This document shows, piece by piece, positions 37,497 through 46,100 of a stretch of DNA of 64,000 nucleotides. Position 1 is the stretch's first letter, and each line of letters starts with the position of its first letter. Location of the stretch: NCBI RefSeq assembly GCF_001458395.1, contig NZ_CYSR01000030.1, forward strand, positions 310,001-374,000, written 5' to 3'. Source of the DNA: Leisingera aquaemixtae (GTDB taxonomy: Bacteria; Pseudomonadota; Alphaproteobacteria; Rhodobacterales; Rhodobacteraceae). The notes beneath the pieces were generated by a model. It made no database searches, was not told the origin of the DNA, and saw nothing but the letters and a program-made list of their open reading frames with translations. A program made the translations under genes and the position numbers.

Positions 37497-38072
37497 TCAG
37501 CCGCGGCGCGCTTTCCAGGCGTCCAGCGCCGGGTTGTCCTCTGCCGCGGCGGCGTCCAGAGGGGCTGTTGCCTCTATCCGGGCGGCGGCCGCGTCAGGCG
37601 GCTCGGCCCTGAGCCGCTCCAGCGCGGCGATGTTTTCCGCCACCTGCGGCGCCCGCGCCATGCTGGCGGCCAGCGCGTGCTGAAATTCCTGGCTTTTCAC
37701 CTGATGGCGGGCGCCGAAATAGAATGAGACGATGACCCCCAGCAGCCACCATAAGGGTTCCGGCACCAGCGCCAGCCCTTGCATTCTTGCAGCAAACCAA
37801 ACCGGATCGCTGAGAGATGCCCCCATCAGTGCAAGGGTTCCCAGCGCCAGCAACGGGCGCGGCAGCCGGTTTACCCCGTCCATGAAGCGGTCAAAGCGGC
37901 TTTTGCCGCCATACTGAAACTCCGCCGCCAGCTGGCTCAGTGCAGCGCTTTGCATCTCGTGCGCGCGGGCGGCGCCGGCCTCCGCGTTTTCGCGAAACAC
38001 TTCAAGCGTTTCCCTCAAGGCATTGCGGCGGCTTCCAAAAACAAGGCTGAATACATCCGCGATCACCCCCAT
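37497..38072 (-). CDS. GTA-type holin (three-TM holin of gene-transfer-agent release)
   Basis: A 191-residue protein with an N-terminal amphipathic part (FSLVFGSRRNALRETLEVFRE, then QLAAEFQYGGKSRFDRFMDG) and two clear hydrophobic segments at about 71-92 and 99-122 (PLLALGTLALMGASLSD; EPLWWLLGVIVSFYFGAR). This is the pattern of the holin used for release of Rhodobacterales gene transfer agents, where holin and endolysin genes form a separate lysis locus away from the main structural cluster. Its start overlaps the endolysin stop by ten bases. The C-terminal tail is Ala-rich. Function is inferred from family memory and from the partner gene. Confidence 0.82.
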   Translation of the reverse strand: MGVIADVFSLVFGSRRNALRETLEVFRENAEAGAARAHEMQSAALSQLAAEFQYGGKSRFDRFMDGVNRLPRPLLALGTLALMGASLSDPVWFAARMQGLALVPEPLWWLLGVIVSFYFGARHQVKSQEFQHALAASMARAPQVAENIAALERLRAEPPDAAAARIEATAPLDAAAAEDNPALDAWKARRG

Positions 38073-38674
38073 GCCGCTGTCCTCCGCTGGAACGCCTGCT
38101 GGCTCAGATGGTATTGGGCAGAGATGAACTCCTCGGCCCGTGTGATCCAGCCGCCCTTGCCGCCTGCACGGGTGCGCGCGTATTTGCGGCTGGCCGGACG
38201 CCGGTCCGCCAGGCGGAAGTAATAATTGCGGCGCGCCACGCCGTAGGCATCGCGCAAGGCCTCTGCGCCGATCTCTGCCGCCTGCGCTGCCGCGCCGGCG
38301 GTCTGCGGGCCGATGGCGCCATCAACCGCCACCGCATAGCCCATGTCGCGCAGCAGCCGCTGCAGAATGCGCACCGCGTTGCTGCCCGCGTTCACATACA
38401 TGTCGAAGACCGATGCCTGCAGGCAGGGCGGCAGGCTGGCGATCCGCGGCGCCTCGAAATAATGGCGGATGAAGATGTCTGCCGCCTGGGCCCGGCTGAG
38501 CGCCTGCACATCCTCCACCCCGACAGCACCGTCGCCGGTCAGATCCAGCCCCAGCCGCCGCAGGGTGCCGATGGTCACGCCGTATTTGGTGGCCCCGCCG
38601 GGATCATCCGGATCATTTGCAAACCCGCCTTCGCGCGCCACGATCTGTTCTGCAATTTCCTGAACGCTCTGCAT
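38063..38674 (-). CDS. GTA-type endolysin (GH108 N-acetylmuramidase with peptidoglycan-binding domain)
   Basis: A 203-residue peptidoglycan hydrolase. The N-terminal GH108 signature is IVAREGGFANDPDDPGGATKYGVT (Glu in EGG is the presumed catalytic residue), followed by ALSRAQAADIFIRHYFEAPRI and LQASVFDMYVNAGSN. The C-terminal half has a type 3 peptidoglycan-binding pattern (LLRDMGYAVAVDGAIGPQTAGAA). No signal peptide is present, so release depends on the adjacent holin. The GAGGTGAC ribosome binding site supports the start. With the holin it forms a two-gene lysis cassette; no capsid, portal or terminase genes are in the window. Confidence 0.88.
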   Translation of the reverse strand: MQSVQEIAEQIVAREGGFANDPDDPGGATKYGVTIGTLRRLGLDLTGDGAVGVEDVQALSRAQAADIFIRHYFEAPRIASLPPCLQASVFDMYVNAGSNAVRILQRLLRDMGYAVAVDGAIGPQTAGAAAQAAEIGAEALRDAYGVARRNYYFRLADRRPASRKYARTRAGGKGGWITRAEEFISAQYHLSQQAFQRRTAAWG

Positions 38675-38777
38675 GTCACCTCACCACTTGCAACCGGAAC
38701 AGGATGCCGCAGAGGCGCTAAAACCTGGTGACACGACCGTGCGCAGGCTGCGCAACCCCCCCCTCGAAACGCTGCCG

Positions 38778-38808
38778 CGCCGCGCGCAGCGCGGCGCCCG
38801 GCCCAACG
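38778..38808 (+). repeat. Hairpin repeat, copy A
   Basis: CGCCGCGC-GCA-GCGCGGCG stem-loop followed by CCCGGCCCAACG. The same element, with loop GTCA, occurs in the same orientation at 43069-43100. Both lie downstream of minus-strand genes. It looks like a dispersed REP-type palindrome. Confidence 0.7.
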
Positions 38809-38810
38809 CA

Positions 38811-38838
38811 AAACGCCTCCCCGGAGGGAGGCGTTTTT
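38811..38838. terminator. Bidirectional intrinsic terminator downstream of ccmE
   Basis: An 11-bp perfect stem AAACGCCTCCC/GGGAGGCGTTT with a CGGA tetraloop and T-runs on both strands. It lies 32 bases beyond the ccmE stop and separates ccmE from the endolysin gene, so the lysis cassette needs its own promoter or readthrough. Confidence 0.85.
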
Positions 38839-38869
38839 GGGGCGGGAGCGGTCCGGCTGCGGAACCGGA

Positions 38870-39313
38870 TCAGGTCTCGGGCTCTTGGTAAACGCCCTGC
38901 TCTTTCAGCGCATCCATGACTTCCTTGGGCATATAGGTCTCATCATGTTTCGCCAGGATTTCAGTGGCTTCAAAGACACCGTTCACGTAACGCCCGGTGC
39001 CGACCATGCCCTGATTCTCCTCGAACAGGTCAGGCAGCACGCCGGTATAGGCGACGTTTACGGTCGCCCCGCCATCGGTCACGGCAAAGCGCACGGTTTC
39101 GCCCTGGCCGCGCTGCAAGGACCCTTCCGCCACCAGGCCGCCGATGCGGAACACTTCGGACGGCTTTGGCGGCTCCTCCACCACTTGGCTGGGCGAGCGG
39201 AAGTAGTTGATCCCGTCCCGCATGGCATAGCCGATCAGGGCGGTTGCCACGATCAGGGCCACCGCGGCAACCGCGATGACCTGGATACGGCGCTGTTTCT
39301 TCAGGTTCTTCAT
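38870..39313 (-). CDS. ccmE: Cytochrome c maturation haem chaperone CcmE
   Basis: Periplasmic haem chaperone that binds haem covalently and hands it to CcmF. The 147-residue protein has one N-terminal membrane anchor (about 10-30), an OB-fold body (VFRIGGLVAEGSLQRG, GVLPDLFEENQGMVGTG) and the haem-binding motif AKHDETYMP with His123 and Tyr127. It follows argC by 40 bases in the same direction and ends before a strong terminator. Confidence 0.96.
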   Translation of the reverse strand: MKNLKKQRRIQVIAVAAVALIVATALIGYAMRDGINYFRSPSQVVEEPPKPSEVFRIGGLVAEGSLQRGQGETVRFAVTDGGATVNVAYTGVLPDLFEENQGMVGTGRYVNGVFEATEILAKHDETYMPKEVMDALKEQGVYQEPET

Positions 39314-39353
39314 GGTGTCCTCTATTCAGGCCCAAGCCAGCGCCGCCCCCGGA

Positions 39354-40382
39354 TCAGGGGAACAGCGGCGCCATCATCAGGCCTTCGGTCTCGTTCTCAC
39401 CTAACATCAGGTTGGCATTCTGCAAGGCCTGGCCGCTGCTTCCTTTTGTCAGGTTATCCAGTGCCGCAAAGACAATGGCGCGGCCTGCGATGCGGTCCTG
39501 CGCGACGCCGATATGGCAGAAGTTGGAGCCGCGCACGTGATGGGTCGAGGGCGCCTCGCCAAAGGGCAGCAATTCGATAAAGGGTTCATCGGCGTAGGCC
39601 TTGGCAAAAGCCGCGTGGATCGCCTGCGCGTCGCCCTTCACATAAACGGTCGCCAGGATGCCGCGGTTCACTGGCAGCAGATGCGGGGTGAACTGCACCT
39701 TGACCGGGCGGCCTGCGAGTTTGCTGAATTCCTGGTCAAACTCGCCCAGGTGCCGGTGGGTGCCGCCGATGGCATAAGCGTTGTAGCCCTCGCTCAGCTC
39801 CGCGTGCAGCAGGTTTTCCTTGAGCGACCGGCCGGCGCCGGAGACGGCGCATTTCAGGTCCAGGATGATCTCGTCCAGGTCGATGACGCCTGCCTCAATC
39901 AGCGGCCGCAGGGCAAACTGGCCGGTGGCGGCATTGCAGCCGGTGCCGGCCACCAGGCGCGCGGACTTGATTTCTTCCCGGTAGAACTCGGTCAGGCCAT
40001 AAACCGCCTCTTCCTGCTGCTCCAGCGCGGCATGCGGGTTGCCGTACCACTTCTCGTACTCCGCCGGGTCGCGCAGCCGGAAGTCCGCCGACAAATCGAC
40101 GATCTTCAAGTCCTTGGGCAGGGCTTTGATCACGTCCTGGCTGGTCTTATGCGGCAGCGCGCAGAAGCAGAGGTTGATATTTGCAAAGTCGATCTCATCG
40201 ATCTTGCACAGCACCGGCAGTTCCATATGGCGCAGATGCGGGAACACCTCGGCCATGGTCATGCCGGCCTTGCGGTCGGCGGACAGCGCCGCGATGTCGA
40301 TATTCGGATGCTGGGCGATCAGCCGCACCAGTTCGGCGCCGGTGTATCCGGAGGCGCCAAGGATAGCCACTTTATGGGTCAT
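39354..40382 (-). CDS. argC: N-acetyl-gamma-glutamyl-phosphate reductase
   Basis: NADPH-dependent reduction of N-acetylglutamyl phosphate in arginine biosynthesis. The 342-residue protein starts with the nucleotide-binding motif [17 protein letters not shown], contains [10 protein letters not shown], the catalytic Cys in [18 protein letters not shown], and the conserved HRHLGE and [17 protein letters not shown]. Length and order are canonical for the type 1 enzyme. It is probably cotranscribed with ccmE, a chance-looking pairing. Confidence 0.97.
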   Translation of the reverse strand: MTHKVAILGASGYTGAELVRLIAQHPNIDIAALSADRKAGMTMAEVFPHLRHMELPVLCKIDEIDFANINLCFCALPHKTSQDVIKALPKDLKIVDLSADFRLRDPAEYEKWYGNPHAALEQQEEAVYGLTEFYREEIKSARLVAGTGCNAATGQFALRPLIEAGVIDLDEIILDLKCAVSGAGRSLKENLLHAELSEGYNAYAIGGTHRHLGEFDQEFSKLAGRPVKVQFTPHLLPVNRGILATVYVKGDAQAIHAAFAKAYADEPFIELLPFGEAPSTHHVRGSNFCHIGVAQDRIAGRAIVFAALDNLTKGSSGQALQNANLMLGENETEGLMMAPLFP

Positions 40383-40496
40383 GTCAGACCTCGTCTTTCA
40401 ATGTGATATGCCGGTTCCGCAGCCATCTGCGGAGAGAAATAGGAAAAACTGCGCCTCAGCACTTTGACCTGGAACAAGGTTCCGGGCGGTCGCAGT

Positions 40497-41306
40497 TCAG
40501 GCTGCCTGAAAGGTGATTTCCCGTCGGAGAAACTGCGTCGCGCGGTCGCTGACACGGCCCGGATTTCCGGTGGTATAGAACCCGCCCGCGCCATTGCCCT
40601 GCATCCCGGGATGGCGCTGCAGGTAGTCCGCAAGGCTGTCTGCCACCAGGCTGCCCTGGCTGAACACCTTCACCTCCGGCCCAAGTGCGGCCTGAAAGGT
40701 CTGCTCCATCAGCGGGTAATGGGTGCAGCCGAGGATCGCGGCCTCAGGGTGCGGCATCTTGCGCTTCAGCGCATCAACGTGAGAGCGCACCAGCGCCTCC
40801 GCCAGGATCATGTCGCCGTCCTCGATCGCGTCGACAACGCCGCCGCAGGCCTGTGCCTCGACATCGACGCCGATGGCGCGGAAGGCCAGTTCCCGCTGGA
40901 AGGCGCGGCTGGCGACGGTGGCCGGGGTGGCGAACAGCGCCACATGCTTCACTTCCACCTCGCGCGGCGGCGAATTGTCGCCCCACTGCCGTTCGGTCAG
41001 CGCTTCAATCAGCGGCACAAAGACGCCCAGCACCCGCTTGCCCTGGGGCAAGCCGCCCTCCTGCATCCGGCGCAGCGCGGCGGCGGAGGCGGTGTTGCAG
41101 GCGAGGATCACCAGATCGCAGCCCTTGTCCCACATGTTCTCCATCGCGGCCTTGGTCAGCTGATAGATGTTTTCGGCATCGCGCACACCATAGGGCGCAT
41201 GGGCGTTGTCGCCGTAATAGAGGAAATCCACGTCCGGCAGGCGCTTTTGCGCCGCGTTCAGGACGGTCAGCCCGCCCAGGCCTGAATCAAAGATGCCTAC
41301 AGCCAT
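40497..41306 (-). CDS. murI: Glutamate racemase
   Basis: Makes D-glutamate for peptidoglycan. The 269-residue protein has both catalytic cysteines in their motifs: [16 protein letters not shown] (Cys70) and [12 protein letters not shown] (near residue 183). The N-terminus [13 protein letters not shown] contains the conserved Asp7. Other matches are [11 protein letters not shown] and the central [10 protein letters not shown]-like stretch. Its start lies ten bases after the end of the upstream acyltransferase gene, so they form an operon. Confidence 0.96.
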   Translation of the reverse strand: MAVGIFDSGLGGLTVLNAAQKRLPDVDFLYYGDNAHAPYGVRDAENIYQLTKAAMENMWDKGCDLVILACNTASAAALRRMQEGGLPQGKRVLGVFVPLIEALTERQWGDNSPPREVEVKHVALFATPATVASRAFQRELAFRAIGVDVEAQACGGVVDAIEDGDMILAEALVRSHVDALKRKMPHPEAAILGCTHYPLMEQTFQAALGPEVKVFSQGSLVADSLADYLQRHPGMQGNGAGGFYTTGNPGRVSDRATQFLRREITFQAA

Positions 41307-41315
41307 TTCGCCTTC

Positions 41316-42194
41316 TCACGCGCGGTGTTTCTCTTCGAACTCAAACCCGTAACCCAGGGATTTGAGCGGTACTGGAGAAAGCTCATACGTCGCTTTGCGC
41401 AAGAAATCCATAAGTGCTTTTGTATCACCCGCCAGGGGCGCCAGAACGCCGCGGCCGATGGGGTCTCCGATCACCACCCGGACCGGCGTGTCGACCCGCT
41501 TGCGGAATTCCTGGATCAGCAGCCCCATGCGCAGGGTGGCATGCAGGTGGCTGGCGATCTGGAACAGGCGCGAGGTGTGGCCGTCAAAGAACACCGGCAC
41601 CACCACCGCCTCGGACTTGGCGATCATCCGGGCGGTAAAGCCGCGCCAGCCGGGGTCCATCGGATGGCCCAGCGGACGCGCCGCGGTGGACACGGAGCCG
41701 CCGGGAAAGATGCCGATGGCACCGTCCTCAGCCAGATAGCTGAGCGCGTCCTTGCGGGTCTGCAGGTTGGTCTGCACGGCCTCGCGCGTTTCGGCAAAAT
41801 CCACCGGCAGGATCACCTTGTTCAGGTCCTCGGCCTTGCGGAAGACATGGTTGGCCAGGATGCGGAAGTCGCCGCGGGTTTGTTCCAGGATATGCCCCAT
41901 CATCAGCCCGTCGAGAATGCCATAGGGATGGTTCGCTATGAGGATCACCGGCCTGTCCTGCGGAATATTGCTCAGCGCGCCGCCGGCCACGTCCAGCGTC
42001 AGCCCGTAACGCTCTGCCATCACCGGCCAGAAGCTGCGCCCCGCCGCCACCTCCTTCTCATAGCCTGCTGCGCGGCGGATCAGCTGCAGCCGCCCGGTGG
42101 AGTTCTCCATCAGCCGGATCACCGCGCGGCCTGCGCGGGTGGAGGCGGAATGGGCATAGGAAATGTCACGGGCGGTATGGCGTTGCGCCTGCAT
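41316..42194 (-). CDS. Lysophospholipid acyltransferase family protein
   Basis: A PlsC-superfamily acyltransferase. The start at 42194 (MQAQRHTARDISYAHSAST) with GGAG upstream gives 292 residues; an in-frame ATG 108 bases further upstream precedes proline/arginine-rich sequence without family character. The HX4D motif is NHPYGILD and the substrate motif IGIFPGGSVST. It has no strong membrane span, unlike the OlsA-type gene at 764-1594. Substrate is uncertain. It is cotranscribed with murI. Confidence 0.82.
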   Translation of the reverse strand: MQAQRHTARDISYAHSASTRAGRAVIRLMENSTGRLQLIRRAAGYEKEVAAGRSFWPVMAERYGLTLDVAGGALSNIPQDRPVILIANHPYGILDGLMMGHILEQTRGDFRILANHVFRKAEDLNKVILPVDFAETREAVQTNLQTRKDALSYLAEDGAIGIFPGGSVSTAARPLGHPMDPGWRGFTARMIAKSEAVVVPVFFDGHTSRLFQIASHLHATLRMGLLIQEFRKRVDTPVRVVIGDPIGRGVLAPLAGDTKALMDFLRKATYELSPVPLKSLGYGFEFEEKHRA

Positions 42195-42314
42195 CGGGGC
42201 GGGTCTCCGTCTGGTGGCTGCGGCCAGATAAGGCCGGAGGCGCATTGTGGAACAGGGGCGTAACAGGGGTGTGACGCTGTGCAGCAAGCCGCTGCGCCGC
42301 ATCCCCCGCCCCGG

Positions 42315-42908
42315 TCAGGCTGCGGCAGTCCGCTTGCCGCCCATCAGCGGCAGGCCCGCCAGCCCGGCGCCGCGCCACAGCACATAGGTCAGGACCGGCT
42401 CTGCGCCCGTGTTCATCGCATGGGGCTGCCAGCCGCCGTGCAGCCGGGTGCCGCCGGCCTGCAGCCAGCATTCGCTCTCCTCGGTCAGGAACTCAGCGCC
42501 GCCGCCCAGTACCACATACAGCTCCTCGGCCTCGTGGCTGTGCCAGTCATACCGCAGCCCGGCGCCCCAATAGGCGATATATCCGCGCAGCTGGGTGCTT
42601 CGGAAATGGCCGGCCGGGCCGAACAGCTCGAAATAGCCGTAGTTCTGCAGGAAATGCGCGCCCACCTCGGCCTCGGTGTAGGTCTGCGTCCAATGCGCCT
42701 GCCCCGCCGCGGTGCGCAGTGTGCCGATCAGGGGCTGGGTCTCGGGCGTGCCTGGCAAGGCGAACTCTGCCACTTGCTGCTGCGCGGGGATGGCTGCCGG
42801 GGCCAGCGCGGCGGGCTCCAGATCGCTGGGCCAAGGCGCGAACGCCCGCAGGGCGGGCAGCCGGGAATGCAGGTCGCAAGCAGCCTGCAAGGCCTGTGAG
42901 AGGGACAT
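42315..42908 (-). CDS. dddQ: Cupin-type DMSP lyase candidate (DddQ-like)
   Basis: A 197-residue cupin, counted from the ATG at 42908, which has AAAGGAG upstream; an ATG 36 bases earlier lacks a ribosome binding site. The DMSP-lyase family blocks are visible: FLQNYGYFELFGPAGHF (86-102), YIAYWGAGLRYDWHSHEAEE (110-129) and QPHAMNT (161-167), ending LTYVLWRGAG. Candidate metal ligands are His123/His125, Glu129, Tyr131 and His163. From memory, the characterised Ruegeria DddQ uses His125, Glu129, Tyr131 and His163, so both the residues and their numbering agree. The expected reaction is cleavage of dimethylsulfoniopropionate to dimethyl sulfide and acrylate. No acrylate or DMSP uptake genes are adjacent. 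Confidence 0.75.
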   Translation of the reverse strand: MSLSQALQAACDLHSRLPALRAFAPWPSDLEPAALAPAAIPAQQQVAEFALPGTPETQPLIGTLRTAAGQAHWTQTYTEAEVGAHFLQNYGYFELFGPAGHFRSTQLRGYIAYWGAGLRYDWHSHEAEELYVVLGGGAEFLTEESECWLQAGGTRLHGGWQPHAMNTGAEPVLTYVLWRGAGLAGLPLMGGKRTAAA

Positions 42909-43068
42909 CGGGCGGCTCCTTTCCGGTGCGGCTAGGGAATGCAATCCGGGCAGAGCCTAGCGGCGGCGCGCCAAACCGCGCGCTGCATTTGCTGAAAAAA
43001 TGCGCTGAAAGCGACCGCTGCGGCAGAATTCTGCATGCGGGCCGGCCCGAGGGGCGCGGAACGGCAAA

Positions 43069-43100
43069 CGCCGCGCGTCAGCGCGGCGCCCGGCCCAACG
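43069..43100 (+). repeat. Hairpin repeat, copy B
   Basis: CGCCGCGC-GTCA-GCGCGGCG stem-loop followed by CCCGGCCCAACG. It is identical to copy A (38778-38808) except in the loop, and lies about 70 bases downstream of the indolepyruvate ferredoxin oxidoreductase stop codon. Confidence 0.7.
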
Positions 43101-43131
43101 GCTTTGGGCCTTTCTGTGAAAGGGTCAAAGC

Positions 43132-43150
43132 GGGCGGGAGTGCCCCGCCC
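43132..43150 (-). terminator. Possible terminator of the indolepyruvate oxidoreductase gene
   Basis: A seven-bp stem GGGCGGG/CCCGCCC with a five-base loop, 20 bases after the stop codon, but with only a weak T-run (GCTTTG) on the minus strand. Confidence 0.4.
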
Positions 43151-43169
43151 TGCCCTCAATCCCCCGGCG

Positions 43170-46100
43170 TTATTCTGCCGCCTGCTTGACCGGCATGCCG
43201 CCCCGGCGCAGGGCTGCCAGCAGCTCCTCGCGCCGTTTGGCGGCCTTTTGCTCGTTCGCCATCTTCACCGGACCGAACCCGCGGATCTGCAGCGGCAGTT
43301 CGGCCAGGGCCACCAGCGGCTCCATGATTTCAGGCGATGCTTTCGGCAGCCATTCCTGCATGTCACCCTCATACTGCTTGATCAGCGCCCGCTCCATCCT
43401 GCGCTCCTCGGTGTAGCCGAAGATGTCGAGCGGGGTGCCGCGCAAGGATTTCAGCTTGGCCAGCAGGCGGAACCCGCGCTCCATACCTGCGCCGAACTTG
43501 CGCTTTTGCGGGCGGCCGTTCGGGTCGGTGCCGCCCAGCATCGGCGGCGCCAGGTGGTAGGAGAGCTTGAGGTCGCCCTCAAACTCCGCTTCTGCCTTGG
43601 CGCGGCTGTCCAGCAGCAGGCGGGCGACCTCGTATTCGTCCTTGTAGGACAAAACCTTGTGATAGCCCTTTGCCACCGCCTCTTTCAGCGCCGGATCGCT
43701 GATCCCGTCCAGCAGCTTGCCATACCGCTTGGCCAGCCCCTTTCCTTGATAGGCCACCAGATGACCGGCGCGGAAGGCGATTTTCTCGTCCAGCGTCTTG
43801 GGTTTCTCCACCACCTTGGGCTGGATCAGTCGTGCGGCCTCTTCCGGGTGCAGCACCGCCCAGCGGCCGATGTCGAAGGCGCGCTTGTTGCGCTCCACCG
43901 CGGCGCCGTTCATCTCGATCGCCTGTTCAATCGCCTCAAAGCTGACGGGCACCAGCCCCTTCTGCCAGGCGCCGCCGAACACCATCATGTTGGAAAAGAT
44001 CGAGTCGCCCATGGTGACGCGCGCCAGCTCGGAGGCGTCAAACAGGTCCAGCCGGTCGCGCAGGCGCGCCTGCAGAGCGACCTCCAGCCGGTCGGTGGGG
44101 ACGGCGAACTCTGTGTTGCGGGTGAATTCGCCGGTGATGATCTCGTGGCTGTTCACCACCGCGCCGGTCTGGCCGGTTGTGGTCAGGCCCAGGGTCTTGG
44201 CACCGGCGCTGACCACCAGGTCGCCGCCGATCAGCGCATGCGCCTCGCCGGTGGCGACGCGGATGGCAGAGATATCCTCCGGCTTGTTGGCGATCCGGCA
44301 GTGGATATGCACCGCGCCGCCCTTCTGGGCGAGGCCGGCCATCTCCATCAGCCCGGCACCCTTGCCGTCGATCTGTGCCGCCTGCGCCAGCACCGCGCCG
44401 ATGGTCACCACGCCGGTGCCGCCGACGCCGGTGATCACCACGTTATGGGTGCCGTCGATCTCCGGCAGCACCGGCTTGGGCAGATGCGGCAGGTCGATGG
44501 CTGCTGTCGCCTCCTTGCGGATCTTGGCGCCTTCGACGGTCACGAAGGACGGGCAGAAACCGTTCAGGCAGGAGAAGTCCTTGTTGCAGGACGATTGATC
44601 AATGGCGCGCTTGCGCCCCAGTTCGGTGTTTTTCGGCACGATGGAGACGCAGTTCGACTGCACCCCGCAATCGCCGCAGCCCTCGCAGACGTCGGAGTTG
44701 ATGAACACCCGCTGGTCGGGATCGGGGAACTGGCCGCGCTTGCGGCGGCGGCGTTTCTCGGCGGCGCAGGTCTGGATGTAGATGATGGCAGAGACGCCCT
44801 CGACCTGCTCGAACTCGCGCTGGATCTTCATCATCTCAGCGCGTTCATGCATGCGCATCCCGGCCGGGAATAGCTTGGCGTCGACGTCTTCCTTCTCATC
44901 ATAGACCACCGCGATGGTCTTCACGCCCATCGCGGTCAGCTCGTGCGCGATCTGCTGCGCCGTCAGCCCGCCCTCAGCCTGCTGGCCGCCGGTCATCGCC
45001 ACCGCGTCGTTATAGAGGATCTTGTAGGTGATGTTGGTGCCCTCGGCGAGCGCCGCCCGGATCGCCTGCACGCCGGAGTGGTTGTAGGTGCCGTCGCCCA
45101 GGTTCTGGAACACGTGCTTGCGCGTGGAGAACGGCGCCTCGCCGACCCAGTTGACGCCCTCGCCGCCCATATGGGTGAAGCCGGTGGTCTCGCGGTCCAT
45201 CCACTGCACCATGAAATGGCAGCCGATCCCCGCATAGGCGCGGGAGCCGTCCGGCAGCTTGGTGGAGGAGTTGTGCGGGCAGCCGGAGCAGAAATAAGGC
45301 AGACGGGTGGCGATTTCCTCGGCGTTGTCGGCGCGGCGCGCGTCGGCAAGGCTTGCCAGCCCGGCGCGGAGCGCCTCGGTGTCACGGCCTTCCTCAATCA
45401 GGATGCTGCCCAGTTTCTCGGCGATCATGATCGGGTCCAGCGCGTAGCGGGTCGGGAACAGCTCATCCCGGTGCATGGAGCCGGCACCGCCCTTGTACCA
45501 GCCATAGACGCGGCGGCCCTGGCGGGTGTCAAAAATCGCTTCCTTGATCTGGATCTCGATCAGCTTGCGCTTTTCCTCGACCACCACGATCAGGTCCAGG
45601 TCTTCGGCCCAGTCGTTGAAGCCTTTCATGTCCATCGGCCAGGTCTGCCCCACCTTGTAGGTGGTAATGCCCAGCCGCTCGGCCATGTTTTCGTCGATGT
45701 TCAACAGCTTAAGCGCATGCACCAGGTCGAGCCAGTTCTTGCCCGCGGCGACAAAGCCGATTTTGGCGCCGGGCTTGCCCCACATGCGCTTGTCCATCTT
45801 GTTGGCATGGCTGAACGCCTCTGCCGCAAAGCGCTTGTAGTCGATGATGCGGTTTTCCTGGCGGAAGCGGTCGTCGTCCAGGCGGATGTTGAGGCCATCG
45901 GCGGGCATGTCGAACTCCGGCGTGACCAGCTGCACCCGGTCCGGGCGCGCGTCGACGACCGAGGTCACCTCGATGGTGTCCTTCATGGTCTTAAGGCCAA
46001 CCCAAAGGCCGGAGAAGCGGCTGAGCGCATAGCCGTAGATGCCGTAGTCCAGGATTTCCTGCACGCCGGCCGGGCTGACGATCGGCAGGTAGCAGTCCAG

